A DNA stretch of 64,000 nucleotides from an uncultured Synechococcaceae cyanobacterium (GCA_902578445.1 CACHDC010000001.1:1-64000); one strand, 5' to 3'. Shown: positions 1-9,630, numbered from the stretch's first letter. Translations and numbers: made by a program. The notes: generated by a model not told the origin, from the sequence alone.

Positions 1-636
1 TGCTTCAACTATTGCTAAAGCTATTCAAGAAAGCTTTAAGAATTTAATAAATATAGCGGGGAATCTGGGTTCAGGTCTTTTGAAATTAATATTCGTATTA
101 GCAGTAAGTTTGATGATTTCTATTGAACCAAAACAGTATAAAGAAAATATACTTCTTTTAATTCCAAAAAATTATCGCAATAAATTTAGAAATATTCTGG
201 AAAAATGCAATATTGCATTAGCAAATTGGACCTTTTCTATGGTTATCAGCTCATTATCAGTAGGTCTATTATCATTAATAGTTTTGTCTATATTAGACGT
301 CAAATATGTGTCTCAAATGCTTTAATAGCAATGGTTCTTAATATAATTCCAAATATAGGTCCAGTTATTAGTGGTATATTTCCAATCTCAATTGCACTAC
401 TTGATAATTTTTGGAAGCCACTGGCTGTTTTAGGATCATATGTAATAATTCAAAATATTGAAAGCTATATAATAATGCCTTCTATAATGAAGAAAAAAGC
501 CAACTTACTACCTGGTTTGACATTAATATCGCAATTTGGATTTACTTTCATTTTTGGTCCTTTAGGCTTAATACTTTCTCTTCCACTAGCTGTAGTAATT
601 CAGGTTTTAATCAAGGAATCATTTAAAGATATTTAA
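1..636 (+). pseudogene. AI-2E/PerM family transporter, 5' truncated and frameshifted
   Basis: The reading frame is open from the window edge (codons starting at base 2) and encodes transmembrane helices typical of the AI-2E exporter/PerM family. It hits TAA at 323-325. The rest of the protein, with the hallmark NIIPNIGP segment, the PGLTLI loop and two more helices, continues in the next frame to the stop at 634-636. A single lost base near 310-315, in the codons for VKYV, would explain the break. The two halves join seamlessly with family-like sequence on both sides, so the gene was intact recently. The break is either a real inactivation, a phase-variable site, or a sequencing error. The start lies outside the window. 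Confidence 0.8.
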
Positions 637-639
637 AAA

Positions 640-822
640 CTACTTAATTAATTTTTTATATAAATATGGGTATGAAAAAAGTATAAAGAAAGCTAAGGGA
701 TGTTTACCAATAGCAAAATATAGTGAACTAAATGTAAAATGATCAAATAATATTCTTATCTCGGTAGAAAGATCTATTAAAACTAAAGAAAATAAAATTA
801 TCAAATAGTAATTCAATTTCAT
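640..822 (-). CDS. small membrane protein, unknown function
   Basis: This 60-residue protein has two hydrophobic stretches (about residues 5-18 and 32-50), acidic and polar residues between them, and a basic end (YKKLIK). It is convergent with the broken transporter (3-base gap) and lies 18 bases downstream of secF, so it is probably the last gene of the secDF transcript. I do not recognise a family. The even spacing in a gene-dense region and the start at a plain ATG support it being real. Confidence 0.55.
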   Translation of the reverse strand: MKLNYYLIILFSLVLIDLSTEIRILFDHFTFSSLYFAIGKHPLAFFILFSYPYLYKKLIK

Positions 823-840
823 AATTTTAGAAGGTTAAGC

Positions 841-1755
841 TCAGTCTTTCAGCAACAAAGATGGAGCCAATAAAATACTTGAATAACTTCCAACTATTAT
901 TCCTAATGATAAGGCCAAAGAAAACCAAAATAGCGAGTAAGATCCAAACAATATTATGCTTAATAAAGGGATAAGGGTTGTAATACTTGTAAAAGTTGTT
1001 CTTCTAAATGATTCGTTAACTGATAATTGAATAGTTTCGTTATAGCCTTCTTTCTTTGATTTTAAATTCTCACGAATTCTATCAAATATAACAACTGTAT
1101 CATTTACAGAATAGCCAGCAATAGTTAACAATGACACAGCAAATAAACTGTTTACCTCGACGGATAATATAATTCCCAACCAAGAGAATATACCGAAAAC
1201 AATAAATAAGTCATGGAATAAAGCTAATAATGCAAATAATGCATATTTTTTATCAAATCTAATGGTTATATATAGAGAAATTGCAAATAAAGAAACCAAT
1301 AATGAAGTAACACAATTAGTAAGTAATCTTTTCCCAAGCTTTGGACCTATTAATCTTGAATCCTTACTCTCATAATTCAGAGGTCCAATAATATTATCAA
1401 GATTAGTAATAAGATTATTTGATTCTTCAATACTTAAATAAGGTGTTCTTATTGATATTAATTTATTATTATTTTGGAATTGTAATTTAAAATTATTTAA
1501 AACATTTTTATTTTTAGAGATCTCTCTTAAATTTTCCAAAACTGAATCAGGGGAAAGATTAGAACATTCCGCTTCACAAACTCTTTCTATTCTTAGTTCA
1601 TTTCCACCAACAAAATCCATCCCTAAATTTATAGGTTTCTTATAAGAAGTATTAAAAGTAGAATATAAAATTCCTAGCAGACTCAACAAAATAAGAACAG
1701 TTGAGAAACTAATTATCTTTTTTTTATTTTTTATTAGTTCAAGATTGTATTTCAT
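841..1755 (-). CDS. secF: Protein translocase subunit SecF
   Basis: SecF works with SecD as an accessory membrane complex that uses the proton gradient to pull preproteins through SecYEG. The 304 residues have the expected order: a first helix at about residues 15-33, the motif GMDFVGGNELRI, a periplasmic domain to about 135, then five helices. The family signature around YSVNDTVVIFDRIREN is present. It starts 23 bases after secD ends and is cotranscribed with it and with pdhB upstream. Length is normal for the family. Confidence 0.96.
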   Translation of the reverse strand: MKYNLELIKNKKKIISFSTVLILLSLLGILYSTFNTSYKKPINLGMDFVGGNELRIERVCEAECSNLSPDSVLENLREISKNKNVLNNFKLQFQNNNKLISIRTPYLSIEESNNLITNLDNIIGPLNYESKDSRLIGPKLGKRLLTNCVTSLLVSLFAISLYITIRFDKKYALFALLALFHDLFIVFGIFSWLGIILSVEVNSLFAVSLLTIAGYSVNDTVVIFDRIRENLKSKKEGYNETIQLSVNESFRRTTFTSITTLIPLLSIILFGSYSLFWFSLALSLGIIVGSYSSILLAPSLLLKD

Positions 1756-1778
1756 GGAAACTTAGAAAAAAAATTTTT

Positions 1779-3248
1779 TTAATTTGAAAAATTATTCCTT
1801 GGCAGATAGAGATTTTTCTGCCTCAAAGATTGATATGTTGTAAAAAATCGCAAAATAGTTTTAGAACAATTTAATGAGGTAAACAAGCTTATTAAGACTC
1901 CAATACCTAATGTTGCAGCAAAACCCTTAACAAAATTTGTTCCTAATAAAAACAATACAAAACAACTAAGAAGAGTTGTAATATGGCCATCAACTATGGA
2001 TGAATTAGCTCTTTGAAAACCGCTATCAATAGATCTTGTAAGAGTATTACCGTCATATAATTCTTCTCTAATTCTCTCAAATATAAGAATATTTGCATCA
2101 ACAGCCATACCAATGCTAAGAATAAGACCAGAAATTCCAGGTAAAGTTAAAGTTACAGGAATTAAAGAATATAGGGCCAAATTAAAGAAACCATATAGTA
2201 CTAGAGAAAGAACTGATACAAAACCTAGAATTCTATAATTAAAAATCATAAATATACCAACAAAAATTAATCCAATAATTGCTGCATAAAGACTTTTTAA
2301 AATGTTTTTGGATCCTAATAGAGCTCCTATTGTATTAGTTTCTACTATTTCTATTGGCAATGGCAATGAACCACCTTTAAGTTGAACTTCTAATTCTCTA
2401 GCGTCTTCAGCGCTAAAATTACCGCTTATTGTTGCTGATCCACCTGTAATCCCAGTACTAGCAAACTGACTACCAACACTAGCTTCACTTATTGATTCAC
2501 CATCAAGAATAATAGCCAATAGTTGATTAGTGCCAGCAATTGACTTTGTGATTTCAGAAAACTTTTCACCTCCTGAATTACTAAAAGTTAATAAAACTTC
2601 CCAATTACTATTTGTTTGTTCTTGTCTCCTTCCTGCGTTAATAAGATCCTTACCAGATAAATCTGTTTTAATAAATAAATTTGTAATTTCTTTATCAACA
2701 TATTTTTTGATTTCAATTAACTTCCCATATAAATCATTACTAGTAGATGAGTAATTCAATTCTTGCTCTATATCCTTAAGATCATCTTGAATAACTTTAA
2801 AGAAATTATCATCATTTTGACTTTTTTCTGCAAAGGAATATTGTTCAATTAATTCTTTAATACTAAATCTCTGTATTTGCAGAGTTTTTAAATCTGTAGA
2901 TGTTCCTTCTTTTTGGGTTCTGAATTCTAATAAAGCAGTCTTACCTAATACCCTTGAAGCAACTAATGGATTTTGTTCACCTGGTAATTCTAAAATCAAT
3001 TGATCTCTACCGAGGGTTTGCAAATTAGACTCAGAAACTCCTAAATTGTTAACTCGCCTATCTATAACCGAATTAACTGCTTCAAGTTCATCACTTGTTA
3101 CGTTACCTTCCTCTTTAATAATTTGTAGTGTAAGTTGAGAACCCCCTTGTAAATCCAATCCCAACTGTAAGGGATAATTTATTAATAGATAAAAAGATAA
3201 AGTAAGTAAAAATATAATAAAAAAAAGCCAACCTTGCCTTTTTTTCAT
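1779..3248 (-). CDS. secD: Protein translocase subunit SecD
   Basis: SecD is the larger partner of SecF in post-translocational protein export across the thylakoid or plasma membrane. The 489-residue protein shows an N-terminal helix, the GLDLQGGSQLTLQI motif near residue 30, a long periplasmic P1 domain, and five C-terminal helices with the conserved GMAVDANILIFERIREEL segment. Its start lies only 3 bases after the stop of pdhB, so the leftward operon pdhB-secD-secF is clear. This pdhB-secDF order is usual in marine picocyanobacteria. Confidence 0.97.
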   Translation of the reverse strand: MKKRQGWLFFIIFLLTLSFYLLINYPLQLGLDLQGGSQLTLQIIKEEGNVTSDELEAVNSVIDRRVNNLGVSESNLQTLGRDQLILELPGEQNPLVASRVLGKTALLEFRTQKEGTSTDLKTLQIQRFSIKELIEQYSFAEKSQNDDNFFKVIQDDLKDIEQELNYSSTSNDLYGKLIEIKKYVDKEITNLFIKTDLSGKDLINAGRRQEQTNSNWEVLLTFSNSGGEKFSEITKSIAGTNQLLAIILDGESISEASVGSQFASTGITGGSATISGNFSAEDARELEVQLKGGSLPLPIEIVETNTIGALLGSKNILKSLYAAIIGLIFVGIFMIFNYRILGFVSVLSLVLYGFFNLALYSLIPVTLTLPGISGLILSIGMAVDANILIFERIREELYDGNTLTRSIDSGFQRANSSIVDGHITTLLSCFVLFLLGTNFVKGFAATLGIGVLISLFTSLNCSKTILRFFTTYQSLRQKNLYLPRNNFSN

Positions 3249-3251
3249 TGT

Positions 3252-4235
3252 CTATATTCTCCCACTAATTAAGTGTTCAACTTTTTCAACTATTTGATGT
3301 GGTTGGATTATTGTCAAATTTTCAAGATTTCCATTATAAGGAGTTGGAATATCCTGACTAGATAATCTAATTGGTCGGGCATCAAGATCATCGAAACACT
3401 CTTCTGTTATCAAGGCAATTAATTCTGCGCCAATACCTCCAGTCTTCATACATTCTTCAACAATAATTACTTTATTTGTTTTTCTTATTGATTTTGAGAT
3501 GGTTGCCATATCAAATGGTTTTAAACTTATTAAATCTATTAACTCAACATCTATTTCTTTTTTTTCTAATTCCTCAACAGCTTTAAGGCAGTGATGTCTC
3601 ATTCTTGAATAAGTCAATAAAGTAATATCTTTTCCTTCTTTTACAACGTCAGCCTGATCTAAAGCGCAGGTATAATCACCCTCAGGCAATTCTTCAGACA
3701 AATTGTATAGAAGAACATGTTCGAAAAATAGAACCGGATTATCATCTCTTATAGCTGCTTTCATTAAACCTTTAGCATTTGTGGGCGTACTACATGCAAC
3801 AATCTTTATGCCAGGAACTGCATGAAAATATGCTTCAAGTCTTTGACTATGCTCAGCACCAAGTTGACGACCAACTCCACCAGGTCCTCGAACTACTGCT
3901 GGTATTTTATAATTTCCGCCACTTGTATATCTAAGCATACCCATATTGTTTGATATCTGGTTAAATGCTAAAAGCAAAAAACCCATATTCATTCCTTCTA
4001 CTATTGGTCTCAAGCCAGTCATTGCTGCACCTACAGCCATACCCGTAAAACTATTCTCTGCAATTGGAGTATCTAAGACTCTTAACTCTCCATATTTTTC
4101 ATATAAATCCTTAGTTACCTTATAAGATCCTCCATATTGACCAACATCTTCCCCCATTACGCAAACATTTACATCATTTGCCATTTCTTCATCAATTGCC
4201 TCTTTCAAAGCATTAAATAATAATGTTCCAGCCAC
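3252..4235 (-). CDS. pdhB: Pyruvate dehydrogenase E1 component, beta subunit
   Basis: The beta chain of the E1 enzyme pairs with the alpha chain to decarboxylate pyruvate using thiamine diphosphate, feeding acetyl-CoA to fatty acid synthesis. The 327 residues start [13 protein letters not shown] and carry the transketolase-type pyrimidine-binding domain ([31 protein letters not shown]) followed by the C-terminal domain ([22 protein letters not shown]). Length and motifs fit cyanobacterial and plastid PdhB. It heads the leftward pdhB-secD-secF unit; the alpha subunit is not in this window. Confidence 0.96.
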   Translation of the reverse strand: MAGTLLFNALKEAIDEEMANDVNVCVMGEDVGQYGGSYKVTKDLYEKYGELRVLDTPIAENSFTGMAVGAAMTGLRPIVEGMNMGFLLLAFNQISNNMGMLRYTSGGNYKIPAVVRGPGGVGRQLGAEHSQRLEAYFHAVPGIKIVACSTPTNAKGLMKAAIRDDNPVLFFEHVLLYNLSEELPEGDYTCALDQADVVKEGKDITLLTYSRMRHHCLKAVEELEKKEIDVELIDLISLKPFDMATISKSIRKTNKVIIVEECMKTGGIGAELIALITEECFDDLDARPIRLSSQDIPTPYNGNLENLTIIQPHQIVEKVEHLISGRI

Positions 4236-4414
4236 AATTAATTACCTAATTAATCACATATATAATCCTACCACTTTGAATAATTCAACCTCCTTCAGCG
4301 AAGGTTATGAGTAGTAATATTGATAAAATCATTCCTGGCGACAGCAAAAGGACTAAAAGGCCTAAGTCATGTAAAGACATTCAAAGAAAGTGTTTTCTTA
4401 ATAATATTGGCAAT

Positions 4415-4717
4415 TCAACTTTTCTTCACAATAAAACTTCGAATAAATACAATAAAAAGACCTATACCTATAAAAGCAAACGAAAAAGTTAGCAAAAAAG
4501 ATAATCCAATTATTAAAGTATTAATACTAGAGGAAATATTTTGGACTATTTCAGAAGAATTAGATGGTTTATGTACTGAAAAATATATTGCAATTTTATT
4601 ACTTAAAAAATAAAAAAATATAAATAATAAAAAACTTGTTAATGATCCAACAATAAAATTTAAAGGTCCTTTTTCGGGAATATTTTTTTCAATATTCTCA
4701 TTAATATTATCAGCCAC
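4415..4717 (-). CDS. DUF3082 family membrane protein
   Basis: The protein has 100 residues, with an acidic N-terminal stretch (about 1-20) and two strongly hydrophobic helices (about 24-46 and 68-92) split by a polar loop. The layout and sequence match the cyanobacterial DUF3082 family of unknown function. It is 23 bases downstream of ispE and reads the same way, so it probably shares the rsmA-ispE transcript. The 180 bases between it and pdhB must contain the pdhB promoter; I see no other gene there. Confidence 0.75.
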   Translation of the reverse strand: MADNINENIEKNIPEKGPLNFIVGSLTSFLLFIFFYFLSNKIAIYFSVHKPSNSSEIVQNISSSINTLIIGLSFLLTFSFAFIGIGLFIVFIRSFIVKKS

Positions 4718-4740
4718 AATAGATTTTTACATAAAAAAAT

Positions 4741-5676
4741 TTAAATGAATGTTATTCCCTTTTCAAGGAAAGTGCAAACCCATGAATCATAGCCTTTTTC
4801 TTTAAATAATTTAGAATTTGCAGTTAATTCTTTTTTAGCAGTCTCTATATCTTTAAATAGTGCAAAGCATGTGGGGCCTGATCCACTCATTGAAAATGTG
4901 AGACAATTTTCTAATTTAGAAAGTAAATATAATGCCTGCTTTACAGAATCATTTTCATTTTCAACAACTAACTGCAAATCATTTTTAATAGATAAATGTT
5001 TATTATTAAAATTTAAGTTATTTAAACTATTATCTCTTAAATTTTTCCTGATGTTCTCAATCATTACTCTATCAGTAATATATTGATCACAAAATCTTTT
5101 ACTATATTTTTTATAGGTTTCAGCAGTTGATACTGATACATTCGGATTTTTTAAAAGAACTGCTCCATATTCAAGGGTTGAATCTAATTTCTCCAAAATT
5201 TCGCCTCTTCCAAAACATAATTGAACACCACCATTTATAAAAAAGGGAATATCAGATCCTAAAGTTGATGCTAATGAACATAATGTTTCTTGATCTAAGT
5301 TCAAATCCCATAACTTATTAAGACCTATTAATGTTGCGGCTGCATTACTGGATCCACCAGCTAATCCTGCGCCAATTGGAATATTTTTTCTTAAAAATAT
5401 ATTCGCACCGTATTCTATATTTGATTTTTTCCTTAATAGATTTGCTGATTTAACAATTAAGTTATCATCAGATAAACTTAAATCATTACAATCAGATTCA
5501 AGTTTAATTAAACCTTCATTATTAATTTCAAATTCTAAATAATCTGAAAGATCGATATTTTGCATAATCATTGCTAACTCATGAAATCCATCCTCTCTTT
5601 TACCAATAACTTCAAGGTGCAAATTTATTTTGGCAGGAGATTTTATATTAATTTTCGTTTTAGCTAAATCTTGCAT
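4741..5676 (-). CDS. ispE: 4-diphosphocytidyl-2-C-methyl-D-erythritol kinase
   Basis: IspE phosphorylates CDP-ME in the MEP pathway that supplies isoprenoid precursors for carotenoids, phytol and quinones. The 311-residue protein is a GHMP kinase. It has the N-terminal SPAKINLHLEVIGKREDGFHEL motif, the ATP-binding glycine-rich loop PIGAGLAGGSSNAAATL near residue 100, and the C-terminal SGSGPTCFALF motif. It follows rsmA after 12 bases and precedes the DUF3082 gene, which indicates one leftward transcript. Confidence 0.96.
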   Translation of the reverse strand: MQDLAKTKINIKSPAKINLHLEVIGKREDGFHELAMIMQNIDLSDYLEFEINNEGLIKLESDCNDLSLSDDNLIVKSANLLRKKSNIEYGANIFLRKNIPIGAGLAGGSSNAAATLIGLNKLWDLNLDQETLCSLASTLGSDIPFFINGGVQLCFGRGEILEKLDSTLEYGAVLLKNPNVSVSTAETYKKYSKRFCDQYITDRVMIENIRKNLRDNSLNNLNFNNKHLSIKNDLQLVVENENDSVKQALYLLSKLENCLTFSMSGSGPTCFALFKDIETAKKELTANSKLFKEKGYDSWVCTFLEKGITFI

Positions 5677-5688
5677 ATATTTAAATTT

Positions 5689-6513
5689 TTATTTTTTAAT
5701 TTTAATACAATTTTCTGCAAGCTTAATCCATTGTTCAATTGAAATATCTTGTGGTCTTAAATTAAAACAAATTTTTGAAGATTCAGATAATTCACTTATC
5801 TCTTCATTTGAAAGTATTGAATTAAGAGTATTTCTAAGCATTTTTCTTCTTGAATTAAATGAAATTCTAAGAAGTTTATCTATATATTTTTCTAAACTTA
5901 AGTCCATTCTTAAATTATTTTTGATTGGTTCGAAAACTACTAAAGAAGAAAAAACTTTTGGAGGCGGACTAAATGATGAAGGCGGTACATCACATATTCT
6001 TTTTATTTTTGATAGAAGTTGCATTCTTATACTAAGCGCTCCAGCATTGGGACTACCTTCTTTTGACAAAATCCTATCTACAACGTCTTTCTGCATTAAA
6101 AATATTATTTTTTCGTAATGATAGTTTCTTATAATGCCCAATCGACCTATAAAAATATCCAATATCGGGCCAGTTATATTGTAAGGAATATTTGCAATCA
6201 CTTTTGTAATCTTCTTATTAATCGAATCTAAATTTACAGAAAGAATATCTCCCTGCTGCAGTGAAAACTTATCATTATTATTGAATTTATCATTTAATAA
6301 ATTTATTAAATCTTTATCTAATTCAACTGCATGTAATTTTTTTATTTCTGAATCTAACAACTTAGATGTTAAAGCTCCTTTACCAGGACCAATTTCTAAA
6401 ATAAAGTCATTTTCATTAAGAACAGCAACTTCTTTAATTTTTTCTAATATCTTTTTATTTACCAACCAATGTTGTCCAAATCTTTTTTTTTGATGATAGT
6501 TTTTAGAATTCAT
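5689..6513 (-). CDS. rsmA: 16S rRNA (adenine(1518)-N6/adenine(1519)-N6)-dimethyltransferase
   Basis: RsmA (KsgA) dimethylates two adjacent adenines in the 3' hairpin of 16S rRNA late in small-subunit assembly. The 274 residues show the N-terminal [14 protein letters not shown] motif, the SAM-binding [10 protein letters not shown], and the catalytic [13 protein letters not shown], followed by the helical C-terminal domain. It is first in the leftward rsmA-ispE-DUF3082 group and diverges from the small gene at 6570. Confidence 0.96.
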   Translation of the reverse strand: MNSKNYHQKKRFGQHWLVNKKILEKIKEVAVLNENDFILEIGPGKGALTSKLLDSEIKKLHAVELDKDLINLLNDKFNNNDKFSLQQGDILSVNLDSINKKITKVIANIPYNITGPILDIFIGRLGIIRNYHYEKIIFLMQKDVVDRILSKEGSPNAGALSIRMQLLSKIKRICDVPPSSFSPPPKVFSSLVVFEPIKNNLRMDLSLEKYIDKLLRISFNSRRKMLRNTLNSILSNEEISELSESSKICFNLRPQDISIEQWIKLAENCIKIKK

Positions 6514-6569
6514 CTAAAAGATAAATAATATGTTTAAATTAAATATGAATTTATTTAATACTTTATATC

Positions 6570-6902
6570 ATGAGCTTATCAAAAAAGAATTTAGATAAAC
6601 TCAATAAATTTAAAAAAAAGAAAAATTTAAATAACGAAAGTAAAACTATAAATAATTACACAAATATAAATAATAATGATAATTTAATCACCAATTCACT
6701 TAATTCAGAAGATCCCAATAAAATTTTTTATTCGTTAATTGATAATTCAGAATCTTTAGAAGAGACTTCTAACGTTAATAATTCATTAAGAAAAAGTGAG
6801 CTTAATAAAATTAATATGAATTCTAAAAAAGATAATATTTCCAGGAAATTAACAACCGAAGAGGAACTATATGATGAATTTAATTATCTTCTTGATGAAT
6901 AA
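6570..6902 (+). CDS. hypothetical protein, Lys/Asn-rich
   Basis: The 110-residue protein is low in complexity and strongly enriched in Asn, Lys, Ser and Glu. It has no hydrophobic segment and a short acidic end (LYDEFNYLLDE). It is probably largely disordered. It lies 19 bases before rlmH on the same strand, and its ATG follows a plausible promoter region shared with divergent rsmA. I do not recognise a family. The open frame and position suggest a real lineage-specific gene, but its function cannot be guessed. Confidence 0.6.
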   Translation: MSLSKKNLDKLNKFKKKKNLNNESKTINNYTNINNNDNLITNSLNSEDPNKIFYSLIDNSESLEETSNVNNSLRKSELNKINMNSKKDNISRKLTTEEELYDEFNYLLDE

Positions 6903-6921
6903 TTAGTTTTAACATTTACTT

Positions 6922-7338
6922 ATGCTTCAGAGTAATAGATTAGTAGTTCATGCTATCGGCAAAATAAAGAAACTTTGGATTAGAGATGGAATTAATCAAT
7001 ATAAAAAAAGAATGCCTGAACTTATCGTTAATGAGTTAAAGACTTTTAATTTAAATAATCTTAGTTCCAATAACAATATTATTATATGCCTAAGTGAAGA
7101 AGGGAAACAGTTTAATTCAGTTGAACTATGTTCCTTGCTCTTGAATTTTAAAAATAAAAAAATTAATTTCTTAATCGGTGATACTGATGGAGTTAGTTCA
7201 GATATAAAAGAAAAATCAGATCTTGTACTAAGCCTGTCTCCTTTAACTTTTCCTCATGAATTAGCTAGATTAATCCTAATCGAGCAAATCTATAGAGCTA
7301 TTTCTATATCTAACAACTCCCCTTACCATCGTTCTTAA
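6922..7338 (+). CDS. rlmH: 23S rRNA (pseudouridine(1915)-N3)-methyltransferase
   Basis: RlmH is a small SPOUT-class methyltransferase that acts on helix 69 of 23S rRNA in the assembled ribosome. The 138 residues carry the central SAM-binding knot segment ([12 protein letters not shown], where relatives have FLIGGADG) and the typical C-terminal signature [15 protein letters not shown] ending in PYHR. Length fits the family. The start could also be an internal codon, but [16 protein letters not shown] gives the expected first beta strand. Confidence 0.85.
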   Translation: MLQSNRLVVHAIGKIKKLWIRDGINQYKKRMPELIVNELKTFNLNNLSSNNNIIICLSEEGKQFNSVELCSLLLNFKNKKINFLIGDTDGVSSDIKEKSDLVLSLSPLTFPHELARLILIEQIYRAISISNNSPYHRS

Positions 7339-7409
7339 AAAGATTAGATTTAATCTAAAATTAATCTATAAAACTTTAATAACTAACTATTTTTTGTTTT
7401 TTTATTATA

Positions 7410-7425
7410 TAGTACATATATACTA
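7410..7425. promoter_or_regulatory. candidate LexA (SOS) operator
   Basis: The 16 bases TAGTACATATATACTA form a palindrome with one mismatched pair. They resemble the AGTAC-centred LexA boxes described for cyanobacteria. The site sits 11 bases before the umuD start codon, where a repressor would block transcription. Because umuD and umuC are classic SOS genes, this is the expected place for such a site. It is assigned by eye only. Confidence 0.6.
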
Positions 7426-7436
7426 TTAATTTAACC

Positions 7437-7853
7437 TTGGATTCTTTTGATTCAACTACTAAAAAATTTAAAATCCCCTTATTAACTGATTCAGTATCAG
7501 CAGGGTTTCCTTCTCCTGCAGATGACTATACGGAAGAAAATATTGATTTAAACGAACATTTAATATCTAATCCGTTTAGCACTTTTTTTCTTAGAGTTAA
7601 AGGTGACTCAATGATAAATGCAGGAATTAAAGATAAAGATTTAATAATAGTAGACAAGAGCTTAACAGCCCGACCAGGGAATATCATCATTGCGATGATA
7701 GACGGAGAATTTACAATAAAAAGATTATCTATAAAAAATAATGAATTATATTTAAAAGCAGAAAATCATAATTATCCTGATTTTAGATTTAAAAACCATA
7801 TTGATGTACAGATATGGGGAGTTGTTATTTATTCAATACATAGCTATTTATGA
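7437..7853 (+). CDS. umuD: UmuD-like S24 peptidase, DNA polymerase V accessory subunit
   Basis: UmuD is a LexA-like protein that cleaves itself when RecA filaments form, giving the active partner of UmuC in error-prone translesion synthesis. The 138 residues contain the Ala22-Gly23 cleavage pair (SVSAGFPSP), the catalytic Ser58 in KGDSMINAG and Lys95 in FTIKRLSI. The predicted start is TTG, chosen because the encoded N-terminus is close to the family's length and no ATG precedes the cleavage site. Its last four bases overlap umuC (ATGA), so the two are translationally coupled. Confidence 0.92.
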   Translation: MDSFDSTTKKFKIPLLTDSVSAGFPSPADDYTEENIDLNEHLISNPFSTFFLRVKGDSMINAGIKDKDLIIVDKSLTARPGNIIIAMIDGEFTIKRLSIKNNELYLKAENHNYPDFRFKNHIDVQIWGVVIYSIHSYL

Positions 7854-9136
7854 GAATTTCAAATATTGATGCAATAGCTCTTATAGATGCTAATAATTTT
7901 TACGCGTCATGTGAACAAAATATTAATCCTCATTTGAGAAATAAACCAGTAGTAATCTTATCTAATAATGACGGATGTATCATTGCAAGAAGCCCTGAAG
8001 CACGAGCTTTAAAAATTAAAATGGGAACTCCGTATTTTAAGGTCAAAGAAAGACTAAATAAATTAGATGTAGCAGTCTTAAGCTCAAACTACTCGCTTTA
8101 TGGGGATATGAGCAGAAGACTAATGAATTTACTGAAAAACTACTGTGAACAGATAGAAATTTATTCTATTGACGAAGCATTCGTCTCAATATCTAGACCT
8201 AATGATGAAAATCTATATCCTTGGGCAAGAAGCATAAGATCATTAATATATCAGAATCTAGGGATCACCATAACAGTAGGAATAGGAGAAAATAAAGTAA
8301 GAGCAAAAATTGCTAATAAACTAGCTAAAAATATTGATTATTCAGCTGGAATATTTGATTTAGCTAGAACCGAAAATGAGAATAATTATTTGAAAAGAAT
8401 TCGTATAGATAAGATATGGGGAGTCGGGAAACAAACCTCTAATTGGTTGCAAAGTAAAGGTATTAAAAATGCAAGAGAACTAAGAGATATGGAAGAAAAT
8501 GAAATCATTAAGAAATTAGGCATCGTAGGGAAAAGACTGCAATTAGAACTGAAAGGCCATAGATGCCTGCCCATAGAAAAAAACAAGAAATCAAAAAAAG
8601 AAATTCAGGTGAGCAGGAGTTTCGGCACGCCTATCACAAAATTAGAAGACTTAACTCAAGCACTGGCAACTCACGCAATAAAAGCCTCTGAAAAAATGAG
8701 AAGTCAGAATTTGCAATCATCCAATATTAGAGTATTTGCTAGAACCAGTAAATATTCAAGTCAAAATTATCAAAGAAGTGCTCATAGAAAACTTACAAAT
8801 GCAACAGATGACACAAACAGCATTTTAAAAATAGTAGTTGAATTATCTAAAGAAATTTATAATCCCGAATATAAATTCTCAAAAGCTGGTGTTTTAATGC
8901 AGGATTTAACAAATAGCGAATATTTACAGCAATCAGTTATCAATTACAAATCTCAGAAAGTCTTAAAAAAATCAACAAATCTTATGAAAACGATTGATTT
9001 ATTAAATAAAAGATTTAATAACAATGCAATTACATGGGCCATTACAAAAAATCCACAAAGTTGGAAGATGAATAAGAATTTCTTAAGTCGCTCATCTACA
9101 ACTGATATAGAACAAATCCCGACTATAGTGAAGTAA
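7850..9136 (+). CDS. umuC: UmuC, DNA polymerase V catalytic subunit
   Basis: UmuC is a Y-family polymerase that copies past UV lesions at the cost of mutations. The 428 residues show the palm-domain metal-binding motif LIDANNFYASCEQ (about 12-24), the YSIDEAFV motif near residue 106, and a helix-hairpin-helix/thumb region (IWGVGKQTSNWLQSKGI). The little-finger domain follows, then the UmuC-type C-terminal end (AITWAITKNPQSWKMN). It overlaps umuD by four bases. A 10-base gap separates it from the HExxH gene, so all three probably form one damage-inducible operon. Confidence 0.95.
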   Translation: MRISNIDAIALIDANNFYASCEQNINPHLRNKPVVILSNNDGCIIARSPEARALKIKMGTPYFKVKERLNKLDVAVLSSNYSLYGDMSRRLMNLLKNYCEQIEIYSIDEAFVSISRPNDENLYPWARSIRSLIYQNLGITITVGIGENKVRAKIANKLAKNIDYSAGIFDLARTENENNYLKRIRIDKIWGVGKQTSNWLQSKGIKNARELRDMEENEIIKKLGIVGKRLQLELKGHRCLPIEKNKKSKKEIQVSRSFGTPITKLEDLTQALATHAIKASEKMRSQNLQSSNIRVFARTSKYSSQNYQRSAHRKLTNATDDTNSILKIVVELSKEIYNPEYKFSKAGVLMQDLTNSEYLQQSVINYKSQKVLKKSTNLMKTIDLLNKRFNNNAITWAITKNPQSWKMNKNFLSRSSTTDIEQIPTIVK

Positions 9137-9146
9137 ACAAAATAGA

Positions 9147-9614
9147 ATGGAATTTATATTATTTTTGAGCAAATTAGATAAAGAGATTCTTAACTTATTA
9201 ATAAAAGCAAACTACATAGTTGAAGAAAATAAAATTGAATGTCTATTAAACAAAGAAATAAAAGGGCTACATAATTTTATAGAAAATAAAATAATAATAT
9301 GCACTGAAAATGCAAAAAGGAAAACAAATTATAGAAATAAGAATAAACAACCAAATAAAGATAACTTCAAAACAGAAAGAGCAATAAGAAAAGCATTAAG
9401 ACACGAAGCAACTCATGCGATACAAAAATGTAATGACAATAAAACAATAGGAGATATAAAAAAATTAGAAAGCAAATTGCATCAAAGTAAAAGAAAAGCA
9501 TTAGAGTTCTCTAGTTCAAATTTTTTTGGGACTTATGCGAAGGAAGTAGAAGCTTATGTTCTTGAAGATAAACCCAAAAAAGTTAAAAACTTGATTAAAA
9601 AATACTGCCTATAA
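9147..9614 (+). CDS. putative zinc metalloprotease, Atp23 (M76)-like, in the umuDC operon
   Basis: The 155-residue soluble protein contains HEATH at residues 86-90, an HExxH zinc-binding motif, within LRHEATHAIQKC. Upstream is a hydrophobic strand ending in IIICTEN (about 49-55). Downstream is YAKEVEAY (130-137), whose Glu could be the third ligand. The order (strand with Cys, HExxH-A-xxx-C, then xEVxA) resembles the Atp23/M76 metallopeptidases, but I infer this from pattern memory only. The gene starts 10 bases after umuC and converges on dnaG. Its location suggests expression during the SOS response. The substrate is unknown. Confidence 0.7.
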   Translation: MEFILFLSKLDKEILNLLIKANYIVEENKIECLLNKEIKGLHNFIENKIIICTENAKRKTNYRNKNKQPNKDNFKTERAIRKALRHEATHAIQKCNDNKTIGDIKKLESKLHQSKRKALEFSSSNFFGTYAKEVEAYVLEDKPKKVKNLIKKYCL

Positions 9615-9630
9615 ATTAAAATTTTTTATA

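Noticed and set aside
4307-4613. Two plus-strand frames (61 and 97 codons) over the DUF3082 gene region
   Set aside because: They lie opposite a recognisable protein family and look like Lys/Ile-rich shadow translations.
5630-6118. A 162-codon plus-strand frame opposite rsmA and ispE
   Set aside because: It covers the ends of two well-recognised genes on the other strand and has no family-like sequence.
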